Part shown: one piece after another, positions 33,838 to 43,701 of the stretch
Layout of the letters: the number at the start of each line of letters is the position of its first letter
How positions within the stretch are numbered: position 1 is the stretch's first letter
Origin: Muscardinus avellanarius
Lineage: Eukaryota; Chordata; Mammalia; Rodentia; Gliridae
Direction of reading: 5' to 3'
Assembly: GCA_963383645.1 (NCBI GenBank)
Contig: OY726559.1
Location: 123,304,721 to 123,368,720, forward strand
Length of the DNA: 64,000 bases
Translations under genes and position numbers: made by a program
Notes under the pieces: generated by a model
Told to the model about the DNA's origin: nothing
Database searches by the model: none
What the model saw: only the letters and a program-made list of their open reading frames with translations

Positions 33838-34631
33838 GGACTTCCGGGAAGATGGCGACCGAGAAAAGCGGGGCTTAAGAGCCCCGCTAACAACAAATCT
33901 CCATTACCACAAAATCAGCGCCTTTCATAGCCAGAAAACACCATCACCAGTGAAACAAAAAATCACCAGGCTCCAGAGAGAAAGCGGACTGAGAACAGAG
34001 CCACAGAGGAGATACACCGGCCTCGCGCCCAAGGACGCGGCAGAAGCGGCAGCAGCGCCATACTGCTGGAGGCACCGGCGAATTCACGGGACGGCTACAG
34101 CAAGCCGAGGTGAGCCACTGCGGAACAGCTAGGCGGGATTTCTCCGCGCAGAGAGCATCTAAAGCTCCCAGTGGCCGTGCTCAGCACACGCTGCAGGGAT
34201 TCAGAGTAGAAATCAAAATCAAGAAGAAAAACGCCAGCCCCATAGCCGAGGGTGTAGCAGCGGCGCCATATTGCCACCGGCGGCAGCAGCAGAGAATTCA
34301 CCGAATCCGGTACAGCTACATCTGCGTACTCAAGAACAGTGAGTCAAATTGCGGGCCACAGAGGAGAAATCCCAGTACTGTACTCCCTGGGACTTGACCC
34401 AGTGGTGGAGGGGCGGTGGCAGAGATATCACACCATAGGAGAACGTGCAACCTGGCACCCCCCACAGTCTAAAGCAGCCTCTATCGACTCTCTGGGTCGG
34501 AGACTCTGTGATAAAACCCAGTAAAGGAGCAGTGGGGTCCGAGATACTACTGACTCGAGATCCAGAACACCTTACGCGAAGTCATAGTGACCCAAGGGAA
34601 GAACCCAGAGAAGGCACAAACATCCGAAATC
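33838..34631 (+). promoter_or_regulatory. L1-type 5'UTR / internal promoter of the HAL1-like element
   Basis: This ~790-bp leader is much richer in CpG than the surrounding intron. ATGGCG at 33852-33857 sits about 15 bases from the 5' end, where L1 elements usually carry a YY1 site. CGCCAT at 34056-34061 and 34264-34269 gives two more YY1-like cores in reverse orientation, inside two related ~60-bp blocks (about 34036-34103 and 34252-34320, both with CAGCAG..GCGCCATA..CCGG..GAATTCAC features). The 5' end also has an ETS-type CTTCCGG. Promoter activity is inferred. Confidence 0.6.
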
Positions 34632-35549
34632 ATGGGAAAGAGGAATAATACTGGAACAATTAATGCCCACAACCCCACAACATCAGAACCCGATAAAACA
34701 GAAAATCAGAGATTTCTAGAAGATCAAATCAGGAAAATAACTGTAGAAATAATAGAGGTGCTTCGAAAAGAACTCAGAGAGAGCCAAAAAGAGATAAAGG
34801 ATGCAATTAATGAAGTAAAGGCCTCAATTCAAAGCACAAACAACCGATTAGAACACATGGAGAACAGAATCTCGCTCTTAGAAGATGAGCAATCCAAAAA
34901 TGAACGCATAGTTTCTAATCTAGAAAAAAATATCCGACAGCAGGAATCTGATATTGAAGAAATATGGGCCCATTTTAAGAGAGCTAACCTAAGAATAATT
35001 AGAATAGAGGAGGGAAAAGAAAGTGAAACCAAAGGGATCAACAATCTCTTCAAAGAAGTAATAGCAGAAAATTTTCCAAACATAGAGCAAGAGGTTGATA
35101 CAAAGGTCCAGGAAACTTATAGAACTCCCTTTAGACAGGATCGGAGAAGAGGATCCCCACGCAACATAATTGTCAAAATGACCAATGTGGAAGCCAAGCA
35201 GAGAATCTTAAAGGCAACAAAAACAAAGGGCCAAGTGACATTCAGAGGCAAGCCAATTAGAATCACTCCAGACTTCCCAAACCAAGTCATGAGAGCCAGA
35301 AGGGCTTGGAGTAACATATTCCAAACTCTGAAAGAAAACAACTTCCAGCCAAAAATTTCCTACCCAGCAAAACTTTCTATCAAATTAGATGGAGAAATAA
35401 GAAGCTTCCATGACAAACAGAAACTGAAGGAATTTATGTCTTCAAAACCAGCACTAGAGAAAATACTCAAAGAGATTAACTACAAAGAAGAAATAGGTAA
35501 CACACACCAGAACCAGAGAAACAAGAGTTTCCATCCAACAGACAATTAA
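34632..35549 (+). CDS. L1 ORF1p-like RNA-binding protein, intact (305 aa)
   Basis: The ATG at 34632 has A at -3 and G at +4 and gives MGKRNNTGTIN..., matching the usual L1 ORF1p start MGK. The open frame extends 15 codons upstream to a GTG, which is not a credible start. Residues about 25-125 are a Glu/Lys/Leu coiled coil (the trimer stalk). About 127-225 is the RRM-like domain (LRIIRIEE, SPRNIIVKMTN). The C-terminal domain follows (FRGKPIRITPDF, ARRAWSNIF, NFQPKISYPAKLS, GEIRSFHDKQ). These match L1 ORF1p block for block. ORF1p is a trimeric RNA-binding chaperone that coats its own RNA. Length is slightly under the 338 residues of human. Stop TAA; no frameshifts. No ORF2 follows. Confidence 0.93.
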   Translation: MGKRNNTGTINAHNPTTSEPDKTENQRFLEDQIRKITVEIIEVLRKELRESQKEIKDAINEVKASIQSTNNRLEHMENRISLLEDEQSKNERIVSNLEKNIRQQESDIEEIWAHFKRANLRIIRIEEGKESETKGINNLFKEVIAENFPNIEQEVDTKVQETYRTPFRQDRRRGSPRNIIVKMTNVEAKQRILKATKTKGQVTFRGKPIRITPDFPNQVMRARRAWSNIFQTLKENNFQPKISYPAKLSIKLDGEIRSFHDKQKLKEFMSSKPALEKILKEINYKEEIGNTHQNQRNKSFHPTDN

Positions 35550-35774
35550 GATTGGTTATCTGTGGAGATTCATTATTTATGTTAGTCTTTTACCTATCTC
35601 TAAATGGTATTGTTTGCCTTTATTGTTGTTAATTTTTAGGATTTCTAGTTGGAATATTAATATACCTTCAGATATAGCAATTGGAAATATTTTATCCCAT
35701 TCTATTAGTAACTGTTAACTCTGTTTACATTGTCTTTGGATATACAATTTTTTTATTTTTTTATTTTTTAGGGA
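35550..35774 (+). other. HAL1-like element body, unassigned AT-rich part
   Basis: AT-rich sequence just after the ORF1 stop, where L1 ORF2 would normally begin within about 60 bp. No endonuclease-like translation is visible in any frame. It may be family-specific 3' sequence. Confidence 0.5.
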
Positions 35775-36260
35775 GTCTGTATACTCCTATGTTGCCTGTG
35801 CCATTGAAATCATAACCAAGAAATCACTGCCAATTTCAATGTTGTGAGGTTTTATGACCCAGATTTTCTCCTAAAAGTTTATAGTCTTAAGATTTATATT
35901 TAGTCTATTATCTATTTTGAGTTAATATTTGTATATGGGATTAGGTAAGGGTCCAATTTTATTCTTTTCCATGTAATTATTATTTTTTTACAATATTTAG
36001 TTAAAAGATTATCATTTCCACCACCAAATGTTCGTGGAAACCTTGTCAAAAATAACTTGACAATATAGGGAAGAATTTAGCTCTAGGCTTTTATTTAACT
36101 CCAATGGTTTATATATCTACCTTTAGAATAGTACTACACGGTTTCAATTATTGTAGCTTTATATGGTTTGAAATCAGAAAATATATATCTTCTAGCTTTG
36201 TTCTTTTTCAAGATCGTTTTGGGTACCTAGACTCCATATTCCATATTAGGATAGATTTTT
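35775..36260 (-). mobile_element. Antisense L1 ORF2 fragment inside the HAL1-like element
   Basis: Reads as the reverse complement of an old L1 ORF2 3' region. Landmarks on + are CCAAGAAATCACTGCC, TTTTGAGTTAATATTTGTAT, GGGTCCAATTTTATTC, CCTTGTCAAAAATAACTTGAC and GTTTCAATTATTGTAGCTTT. All are familiar antisense signatures of mammalian L1M-type ORF2. It is decayed, with no open frame. It sits inside the flanking direct repeats, so it either belongs to the mobile unit or was joined before mobilisation. Confidence 0.7.
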
Positions 36261-36477
36261 TTCTGAAAAATAAATACATAAATATATGATAGTTTCACCT
36301 AAAAAATAGAAAAAATAGATTCTCTGGTAAGAAAGAAAGCAAAAAGAAATATTGAAATGTTATCTTTAAGTCATCAAAAGCTTGGTATCAGACAAATGAA
36401 ACTGTTATGTGAGATTATCATTTTTAATTTTAGATAAATTGCCATAATACTAGATGTCAACTACTAAGCCAAGCATG

Positions 36478-36530
36478 GGAGGGAGGGATAGGGAGAGAAT
36501 GGGGTGGGGATTGGGTGGGGGCTGACTGGG
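36478..36530 (+). other. G-rich (G-quadruplex-type) 3' segment of the element
   Basis: Runs of three to five G separated by short spacers (GGGAGGGAGGGATAGGG, then GGGGTGGGG, GGGTGGGGG). A G-rich polypurine stretch with G4 potential near the 3' end is a conserved feature of L1 3'UTRs. Confidence 0.7.
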
Positions 36531-36593
36531 AAAAGTGTGCATGTATGTCTACAAAAGTATGTATCCTACTATGATGTATGAATACAGTGCACC

Positions 36594-36599
36594 AATAAA
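36594..36599 (+). promoter_or_regulatory. AATAAA of the HAL1-like element
   Basis: AATAAA immediately before an A-rich tail with T interruptions (36595-36620). Because the element is sense to MYZAP, this signal lies in the sense strand of the intron and could in principle support intronic polyadenylation. Confidence 0.6.
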
Positions 36600-36621
36600 A
36601 AAAAAATAAAAAAAAAATAAA

Positions 36622-36633
36622 GAACTCAAGGGG
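36622..36633 (+). repeat. Inner direct repeat, right copy (12 bp)
   Basis: GAACTCAAGGGG directly after the A-tail; same as 33826-33837. About 30 bases of further sequence ending TTTAATATACACACACACAC separate it from the outer repeat. Confidence 0.8.
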
Positions 36634-36663
36634 AGAAGAACAGTTTAATATACACACACACAC

Positions 36664-36682
36664 AAAAAAAGTCTTAACACTG
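36664..36682 (+). repeat. Outer target-site duplication, right copy (19 bp)
   Basis: Perfect copy of 33808-33826, directly after a short (CA)n run. It marks the true right border of the insertion. Confidence 0.9.
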
Positions 36683-36889
36683 TTGGGATTTTTTTTTTTT
36701 AAAGCCGCAGGAAGAGAATAAATTTTGAAAAATCTTCTTATAAAAATGGAAGGAAATTTACCAACTCGTTTTGTTGGTAACCTTACCTGAGCCCCAGAAC
36801 AACTTCACATATCTAAACTAGAAGCTCCAGTTCCACTTTCCCTGTTGTAAACTTTCTCTTGTCCCTCGAGGCTTTTTGCAAACACGTTT

Positions 36890-37330
36890 TCATTTTGCAA
36901 TGTATTTGTTTTCAGTGTTGGTGTAATACAGTCCATCAAATTGATATTCTGTAATTTACTGCCCATTCCTTTAGTGCTAGACATTAAGGTTATTTCCATT
37001 TTCTCTCTATTATAAATAATGGGAGCGAGAACATCTTTGTATATACAGCTTTTTCCCCATATTTGAATTATATCCTTAGGATAAATTCCCAGGAGTGGGA
37101 TTAGTGGGTCAAAGGGTCTGAACAGCTTTATGGCTCTTAATATTTATTGCTAAATTGCCTAAAGGGTCATTCTAATTTACAATGCCACCTGCAACACTTG
37201 AGAGTCCCTCCCCGGCCTGCCAACACTGGCCTCTTCAGGACTCGTTTTGGGGCAAATTTAATAGGTATTACAGGGTAACTCGTTACTGGTTTTAATTGGT
37301 GATTTCTTTAATTATTATCAACCTGGGACT
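36890..37330 (-). repeat. Old L1 relic, antisense
   Basis: AAGGTTATTTCCATTTTCTC, TTATAAATAATGGGAGCGAG, CCTTAGGATAAATTCCCAGG, GTGGGATTAGTGGGTCAAAG and CTAAATTGCCTAAAGGG are antisense L1 ORF2 C-terminal / 3' signatures. Confidence 0.7.
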
Positions 37331-37599
37331 TTTTAAAGTGTGTTTCTGATACTCAGTTTTATAAGGTTTGCTTTTCATGTCAGAGGATTATGTTTTTCAA
37401 TCCTGCATGGAATTTGAAAATCTTTTCGTGAAAATACCTTTTGATGAAATATATATTAAGCATTCAGAACAGAGAGGATAATTAGTGAAATCCACGGGAC
37501 GCATTCCCAACCCTGGCTGGCCAGCCTCCTGTGGGCAGCGCAGGGCTTGGCTCCCTTGGCTTCATTTAGGCCTCTTTCCTCTTCTCTTTCTCCTGTGTA

Positions 37600-37790
37600 G
37601 CGTTTTCAAAGCAGATCCCAAACGTTCTGCATGTTTCCTATACTTCACCACGCGTCTCTAAAACACCTCAACTTTTTCTTATATAATCATAGTGACACTG
37701 TCACACCTAACAAAATTAATGATAATTCCTTAGTAGCATTTAACACCAGCCCGTAGTCAAATTTCCTGGCGTGTCTTTCTCTGATGCTCT
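37600..37790. repeat. Probable old interspersed repeat
   Basis: CACTGTCACACCTAACAAAATTAATGATAATTCCTTAGTAGCA and the following CAAATTTCC resemble a common old mammalian repeat. Family not assigned. Confidence 0.4.
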
Positions 37791-38488
37791 ATTCTGACCA
37801 GCACGCTCTGTGTCTACGTTTGCTTGCTGTGTCTTCATCTAAAGCCGAGGCCCTGTCTGGCCTCTGCGCTCTGCTTCCGCTCTTGCCTGGCACGTATGTA
37901 GGCGCAGCGCCAGTGTTCCTGTAAGAGTTTCCATGCTCTAGACTTGACGTTTTGCTTTCTTACTCGGTCTAGAAGACGAATTCAATTTTTAACTTTGATT
38001 TGCGAACAGGCGAGTGTGCTGGAGGGGGGGTGCGCGCGCTTTGGTTTGTGTCCCCGGCGGGGCGGATCCTGGCTGTTACCCACTTGGGTAATGAGAAAGC
38101 TGTTAATGGGGTCAGGGGGCAACCCCAGCATCAGCGCGCGAGCCAGCCCGACGCTCTCAGCTGCTCTCGCCCGTGCCGTTCATCTGTTGATGATGTTGTT
38201 TGAATTCCTTATTTCATAGATTGTGAGAATATAATTTTTCTTCTTCTGTCATTTCCTCCATATTGATTAACTGGGATTTTCAGTAGAGTAAAACTTTTTC
38301 CTCATCAATGAGGGCTTGTTAGAGTCTCCAAAATGTATCTTGTACGAGAAATGCAAAGTAAATGCTTTCATTTTTTTCCCTTCAAACAACCACATTTTTA
38401 AGGGAGGAGGTGGGGGCTTTGCCATTTCCAGTGGCACCTAAGGAACCACTATTCTGGTTTTTCTTTTTTTCTTAAATTATGAAGTACT

Positions 38489-38689
38489 GCTGGGCGTGGT
38501 GGCGCATGCTTGTAATCCCCGCGCTTGGGAGGCTGAGACAGGAGGATCGCGCAGATTCGAAGCCAGCCTCAGCTACTTAGTGAGGCTCTCAGCAACTTAG
38601 TGAGACCCTGTTTCCAAATAAAGTATAAAGTAGATCTAGGAATATAGCCCGGAGGTAGAAAAGCCACTGGGTTCCACCCCCAGTACCAT
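38489..38689 (+). mobile_element. B1-ID composite SINE ending in (CA)n, with target-site duplication
   Basis: AATTATGAAG at 38475-38484 and 38741-38750. The CA array lies inside the duplication, so it belongs to the insertion. Confidence 0.93.
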
Positions 38690-38690
38690 A

Positions 38691-38740
<50 letters not shown>
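38690..38740. repeat. (CA)n microsatellite at a SINE tail
   Basis: About 24 CA units between the SINE end and its right target-site duplication. Confidence 0.95.
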
Positions 38741-38743
<3 letters not shown>

Positions 38744-38750
38744 TATGAAG

Positions 38751-39637
38751 GCCTCATACTCATTATTCTTATATCCCAAGTGTTTTACTCAACTCATTTA
38801 TTACTTCTTTTGATGCTCAGATTGTTCTATCCTTGGCCTAAGTGGAGAAACATTATGTCCTTGTTTTCAAGTGTAAGAAGGTAGCTCAGATTCAACCAGT
38901 TAATTTTTTGTCCCTGGAATGAGCCATTCCTCCAAGATATCCTATTTTTTTCAAGTGGGTAAAGATGGAGACTACAATATAAATATATTATGTTGCTAGG
39001 TTTCTAAATCTTCTGTGTGGGCAGAATAGTAATGCATATTTTATGAAAAAGATATAAAGGAATCTGAGTTCATCCTGATAGTGTCATTTCAAAATAAAAA
39101 ATTTTGCTTCTTCAATTTCATACTTGTATTGCTTTCTCTTATATTAAAAATCTTAGTTCCAAACATGATTACACTATAATATATATCAAATAGTTTCAAA
39201 ATGGCACTACTAATGTTACTACTCAAAATTTTCTAGTGAAGGTGAGATTTCTTTGAATCTTATCCTTAGAATATATTCTGCTAAAAACTCTAATCACCAT
39301 GTGCTAACAACACTTGAATGCTTTTCACCAATTAATGTTGCAGCTAAGTTGTTTCATTTCAGATTTTCATCAAATTTTGGTGTTTACTTTTTTCTTTTGG
39401 GTCCAGTTTTAGTTTTGAATCTATAAAATGGGCCTTTAAAGTTAAACCTGTGTAACAGGTTATTATCGGAAAAGTCTTCCATCTGTTCTGTATCCTCCAC
39501 TGCAATTCCTCACTTTTTAGTAACTATTTCTTAATAATTAGGGCTTTGTCTTTGTAGAGTCTCTCATGCAAAACACATGTATTTACATAGCAACACCTGT
39601 GTTACACCAAATCGATCATACCATGTATCCTTAATGT
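38751..39637. other. AT-rich intron sequence, not assigned
   Basis: Probably partly decayed LINE sequence, but no landmark is clear enough to name. Confidence 0.35.
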
Positions 39638-39655
39638 ATATCATATCTGTATTTT

Positions 39656-39881
39656 ATTTATTTATTTGTTTGTTTGTTTGTTTGTTTATTTATTTATCTT
39701 TGGTGTTCCTGGGGTTCCTGGAAACCCTTCTACCTCCGGGCTACACTCCCAGACCCATTTTTAATATTTTTATTTGGAAACAGGGTCTCTTAAGCCAGCG
39801 CGGCAGACTTCAAACCTGCGCGATCCTCCTGTCTCCGCCTCCCAAGCGCGGGGATTACAAGCGTGTGCCACCGCGCCCGGC
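39656..39881 (-). mobile_element. B1-ID SINE, hairpin subfamily, with target-site duplication
   Basis: ATATCATATCTGTATTTT (39638-39655) and ATATCATTATCTGTATTTT (39882-39900). The tail is a (TTTA)/(TTTG) array. Confidence 0.92.
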
Positions 39882-40039
39882 ATATCATTATCTGTATTTT
39901 AGAGATCCTCTTCATTTATTGGGAGACTAAACACACCTCCATTGTTAGGATTACTGTGGTTTATTGAACCAGCGATTTGTTGATGGAATTTTCTTTTGTG
40001 TTTGCTTAAAAATTAAGGAAAGAAAAGCCTACGTCCAAG

Positions 40040-40165
40040 TCATTTCTAGTTGACCAGTATCTTTGGGATCTACTCTTAGAAATGGGTTGCTGGGTCAAAG
40101 GGCAAATGCATATGTACTTTTTTCTAGGTTCCCTCCATAGGAATTATTTTGCACTGAGATGGGAT
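40040..40165 (-). repeat. Old L1 fragment, antisense
   Basis: GGGATCTACTCTTAGAAATG, GGTTGCTGGGTCAAAGGGCA and CCCTCCATAGG are antisense L1 landmarks. Confidence 0.6.
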
Positions 40166-40199
40166 TTTGGAGATGATTTTGTGAATGCTCAACTTTAAT

Positions 40200-41062
40200 G
40201 TTCAAGGTTATTGGATGAGTGTGACTTACTGAACACGCCACTTTCACTGTTGTTCAAGTTGTGGCCTGATACAAAACCACCCCAGTTCTGCTTTCAGGGA
40301 ACCTCTGATTTGTGTAGGACGTAGATCCCCAAACTTACTTGGCTTGCTGCCCCCTTTTCAGAAACAAAGCAAAACAAACAAAAGACTCAGTGGTTCCTTG
40401 AAAGTCTTCTTTAAGCGAAGAAACAGAAAGGTGATGGGAAATTTGCATTCTTTATGTATCTATATTTTGCTCACTGACCCAGACAGTATCACCCACTTCG
40501 GTAATTTATGGTCTAGGGAAACCTGATGTATGAGAGAAAAAACAGGAAAGAGTCCAAGACAGTGCATCCTGGGGGGACAGAGGGGCCAGCCCAGCACGAG
40601 CCGTTCAGGAAGCCAGGCCCGCCTGCCCCAGACCGTCATCATTAACACCCGAGCCGCCCAGCCCACACCACACTTCTCAACATGTGGTTGAACAGATAGG
40701 AATGTATTCACAAGAATCACACAACCGAATGCTTGAAATGCAGGTTGTGCTTCAGAAACTCAGGCTGAATGATTGTTTATTTTCCAAGTTGTATATGAAT
40801 TTCCCAAGGCACGTGCCCTGGACTGTCTCTGGGGTGTCACTCAGGATCACACAGCCAAAAAGCAGCGCATGTTGGGCTAAATGGACCTACTGAGCCATCA
40901 CTCTGAAATCAGGCCGCCTGGAGCCCCAGCTCCTGGTCTCGGGCTCTGTCCATGGCCCAGCAGCTCCCCCGCGCCAGGGACGGCCCCCCTGGTCAGTCAG
41001 CATGCGCTCGCTCCTGCACATCTCCACTTCTGATTCATCATTTTCCGTTTGTTTCTTTCCAG
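40200..41062. other. MYZAP: Intron sequence upstream of exon 41063
   Basis: No repeat recognised. Ends with the pyrimidine tract and AG of the acceptor. Confidence 0.45.
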
Positions 41063-41146
41063 ATTGAATCACTCAAGAAAAAGGTGCAACAGAAACAGCT
41101 CTTCATATTGCAGCTTTTAGAAAAGATATCCTTCTTAGAAGGAGAG
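41063..41146 (+). CDS. MYZAP: MYZAP internal coding exon, leucine-rich coiled coil
   Basis: The exon is 84 bp (28 codons), phase 0 at both ends, with a good pyrimidine-rich acceptor TTTCTTTCCAG and donor GAG|GTAAGG. The peptide begins IESLKKKVQQKQLFILQL and ends LEKISFLEGE, aligning with the tuftelin segment that ends KIAYLEAE. It is isolated: 26.5 kb from the previous exon and 12.2 kb from the next. Confidence 0.96.
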
Positions 41147-42594
41147 GTAAGGAGCTGTGGGTCTTTAAGTCAGTGTCTTCCCCACCATTCAATTTTATGT
41201 TGCGGATCCACTGACACTTAATTAAAAATATGGCCATTTCCTGGCCTTATAAAATTGATTGGAGGTTAACTGCCAGCTCCGCAGATGAGCTGACAGCTCC
41301 GTTTTCTCTCCCGTCTCACTCTCCTTGCTGCGGCGCATGGCTCACCTCTGCTTTTGGCTCTCCTTTGCCTTGTTCCAGAATTTCCTCAGGAAGTCTGTCT
41401 GATAAGCTGTTGATGAACACTGACAAGTCTCCACATTTCTGTAGCGCCTTGCAGTTTGTGAAGTCTTTTCACATAGTCTTTTCACATGATTTTCTCCTGC
41501 AATTTAAAGGCAAGGCCAGGATTGATTTGTCTGGATGGACAAATATAAACAACAACAACAACAGATCAGGCACAGAGGAGACCGGCAGCCTTGCCCAGGG
41601 CCACCCAGTGTGGTAAATACCAGAGCCACCCTGGAAGCACAGACTCCTCGGCCAGTGCTCTTCTTCTGTCCCTTGGGAGACTGTGTTTAGAGGTGACGTC
41701 ATTCCACCTGAAACTGGAAGGTGCTTAGTATCCCCAATTCGTTGACTTTTTCAAAGTCATTAGGGATTTTGTCTGGGTTCCAGAGAAGGAAATTATGGAG
41801 TTGGAAGAACCTTAGGAGGTTAGGTATTAATAGAAAGAGAAGCCAGAATCTATTTGCTGTAAAGTCTCTTGATTAACAACTTGGCATTGAGCCCTTTCCT
41901 TTTACAACTCTGTGAAAAGCTGGCTTGCCAAGCACCTGTCCTGGTCAGTACTCCTCCTTAGCGTCCTTCCCAGAGACAGCGCAGGAGACAAGATGAAGCA
42001 GGGAGAGGAAGCAGCGACACTGGTTAGGCGCCTAGTGTATGCCGCACATGGCTACTTACCTCACCTCTGCGTGTGTATGCGAAGCTAAGAAGCCACGCTC
42101 GGCCGAGCACGAGTGCGGGCTCTGCGTGTTGGCTTGGCGAGCTGGGGGCGCTCCTCGTTCTAAGACGAGGTCACAGCTGCATGCACGCACATGCCACAAC
42201 GAGAGGAGGGTGTGTAGAAGGCGGCTGGCACATACGCGTTACCTTTGTTCTCTTTCTATTAAAAGGGATGCCCTCTAGATTAGATTAGATTTCCTCTCTT
42301 CTGTAGGTGGGGAAACTGAGGTTGTGGGATGATAGGGAACCTGCCCACAGTTGTGGTGGAGATGGGTAAGCCGGATCTGGGGCCTGAGCTCTTGACCACT
42401 GAGTTTGCAGAGGTGGCAGCTTCCTTCCCTGGGTGGAGAGACTGCCCATGGTGGTGCCAACCAGAGGCCCTTGGAGCCATGGGCGAGGATCTGTATCCCA
42501 CCACCAGTCTTGGGCTCTTGAAGCTGAAATAAAGGAGTATTTTCCTCAACACCATGCCAGCCCTCCTCCCTGCCATGGTTCCTGGGCCCAAGGC

Positions 42595-42596
<2 letters not shown>
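41147..42596. other. Intron sequence with weak MIR traces
   Basis: GCGCCTTGCAGTTTGTGAAG (41443 on) and GGTGGGGAAACTGAGGTTG (42307 on) resemble MIR cores. Otherwise unassigned. Confidence 0.4.

Positions 42597-42650
<54 letters not shown>
42597..42650. repeat. (GT)n microsatellite at an antisense SINE tail
   Basis: About 26 GT units ending at the antisense SINE. Confidence 0.95.
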
Positions 42651-42827
42651 TGCTGGGGACTGAAATTGAACTCAGGGGCATCCTACCTCTGAGCTGTACC
42701 CCAGCCCCAGTTTACACAAGGCCTCACTAAGTTGCTGAGGGCCTCCTAAGTTGTTAAGGCTGGCCTGGAACCTACAATTCTTGGTCTCAGCCCCCAGGTC
42801 CTGGGATTACAAGCCATCACACCTGGC
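42651..42827 (-). mobile_element. B1-ID composite SINE
   Basis: GCTGGGGACTGAAATTGAACTC (ID half reversed) ... GATTACAAGCCATCACACCTGGC. Confidence 0.86.
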
Positions 42828-43480
42828 TCCCAGCATGCCTTTCAAATGAGCATTTCTGCTTTAAGACTTCCTTCTGAGATTGCAGCCCCCATGGGAGGGG
42901 TCCTGCCTCCCCAGTGAGCATTAGAGCGGGTGTCCTGGTGGAGGGCCATGTCTCCAGAGGGAGGAGGAGGGCTGGCAGCAGAGACAGGCCTCCCCTGGTG
43001 CCCACCACTGCACTCCGCCATGCGGGCAGCAGCCTCAGTTTCAGTTGAGGGGCCTTGGTCGCAGCCCCGCCTGCCCGGGCCCAGGAACATTCTGGCTCCT
43101 CTCCTCTGGAGCTGAAGATTCAGGGCTGTGTGGAGTGTCCGGGTTTCGGGTGCTGCTCCCCCGGGGGCTGGCCACGTGCCCTCTTCTCAGATCTCTTCTC
43201 AGTGGTCTCATGGCAGAGATTTGAAGCTAGCTGCAGAAGCCATCTTTACACCATGGAAATTACATCTACCATAAATTAGGGCTCTTTTCTCCCCGGAGAT
43301 CCTGTTAGGCATTTTGCCTGCTAGCTCTAATCTCACTCCACAGACTGATCTAAGTGTCTGGGTGGAGCCTGACGCTTCCTTTTACACACAGAGCCATACT
43401 CTGATCTTGTGACTTTTTCTCTGAACCTCACTTTCAGCATTCTTAAAATGAGGGTAATCACAAGACTTAAAAGGAAGTTT

Positions 43481-43632
43481 TGTTTCTTTTGGTACTAAGA
43501 ATTGAACTCAGGGGGGTTCTATCTCCAAGCTACCCCCAGCCCCTTTTATTTTATATTTTGAAACAGGGTCTCACTGATTTTCTGAGGCAGGCCACCAACC
43601 TGAGATCCTCCTGTCTCAGCCTCCCAAGTAGG
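43481..43632 (-). mobile_element. B1-ID composite SINE, 5' truncated
   Basis: GGTACTAAGAATTGAACTCAGG ... CAGCCTCCCAAGTA, then the B1 start is missing. Confidence 0.85.
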
Positions 43633-43656
43633 CCTGCGGCCCCCGTGTCCAGTGGA

Positions 43657-43661
<5 letters not shown>

Positions 43662-43700
<39 letters not shown>
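43662..43700. repeat. (GT)n microsatellite at an antisense SINE tail
   Basis: About 19 units abutting the next antisense SINE. Confidence 0.95.

Positions 43701-43701
<1 letters not shown>

Larger units (their letters stand above)
33827..36663 (+). mobile_element. HAL1-like (half-L1) retrotransposon: ORF1 only, with intact ORF1
   Basis: A complete-looking insertion in the 26.5-kb MYZAP intron, sense to the gene. In order: G-run plus ACTTCCGGGAAGATGGCGAC at the 5' end; GC-rich 5'UTR; ORF1 of 305 codons; a non-coding body with no reverse transcriptase or endonuclease in sense; a G-rich 3' segment; AATAAA and an A-rich tail; then a short extra segment ending (CA)n. It is bounded by a perfect 19-bp direct repeat (33808-33826 and 36664-36682). 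An ORF1-only L1 derivative is the definition of the HAL1 class, which is non-autonomous and needs L1 ORF2p in trans. It could instead be a one-off internally deleted L1; other genomic copies with the same join would settle this. The intact ORF and perfect flanking repeat argue for a recent insertion. Confidence 0.85.

Noticed and set aside
34587..34631. ORF1 start 15 codons upstream
   Set aside because: That position is GTG, not ATG; the ATG at 34632 has a good context and matches the usual L1 ORF1p start MGK.
38000..38165. CpG-rich patch as a possible alternative promoter
   Set aside because: Only about 150 bp, no TATA/Inr arrangement or downstream exon recognised; evidence too weak to call.
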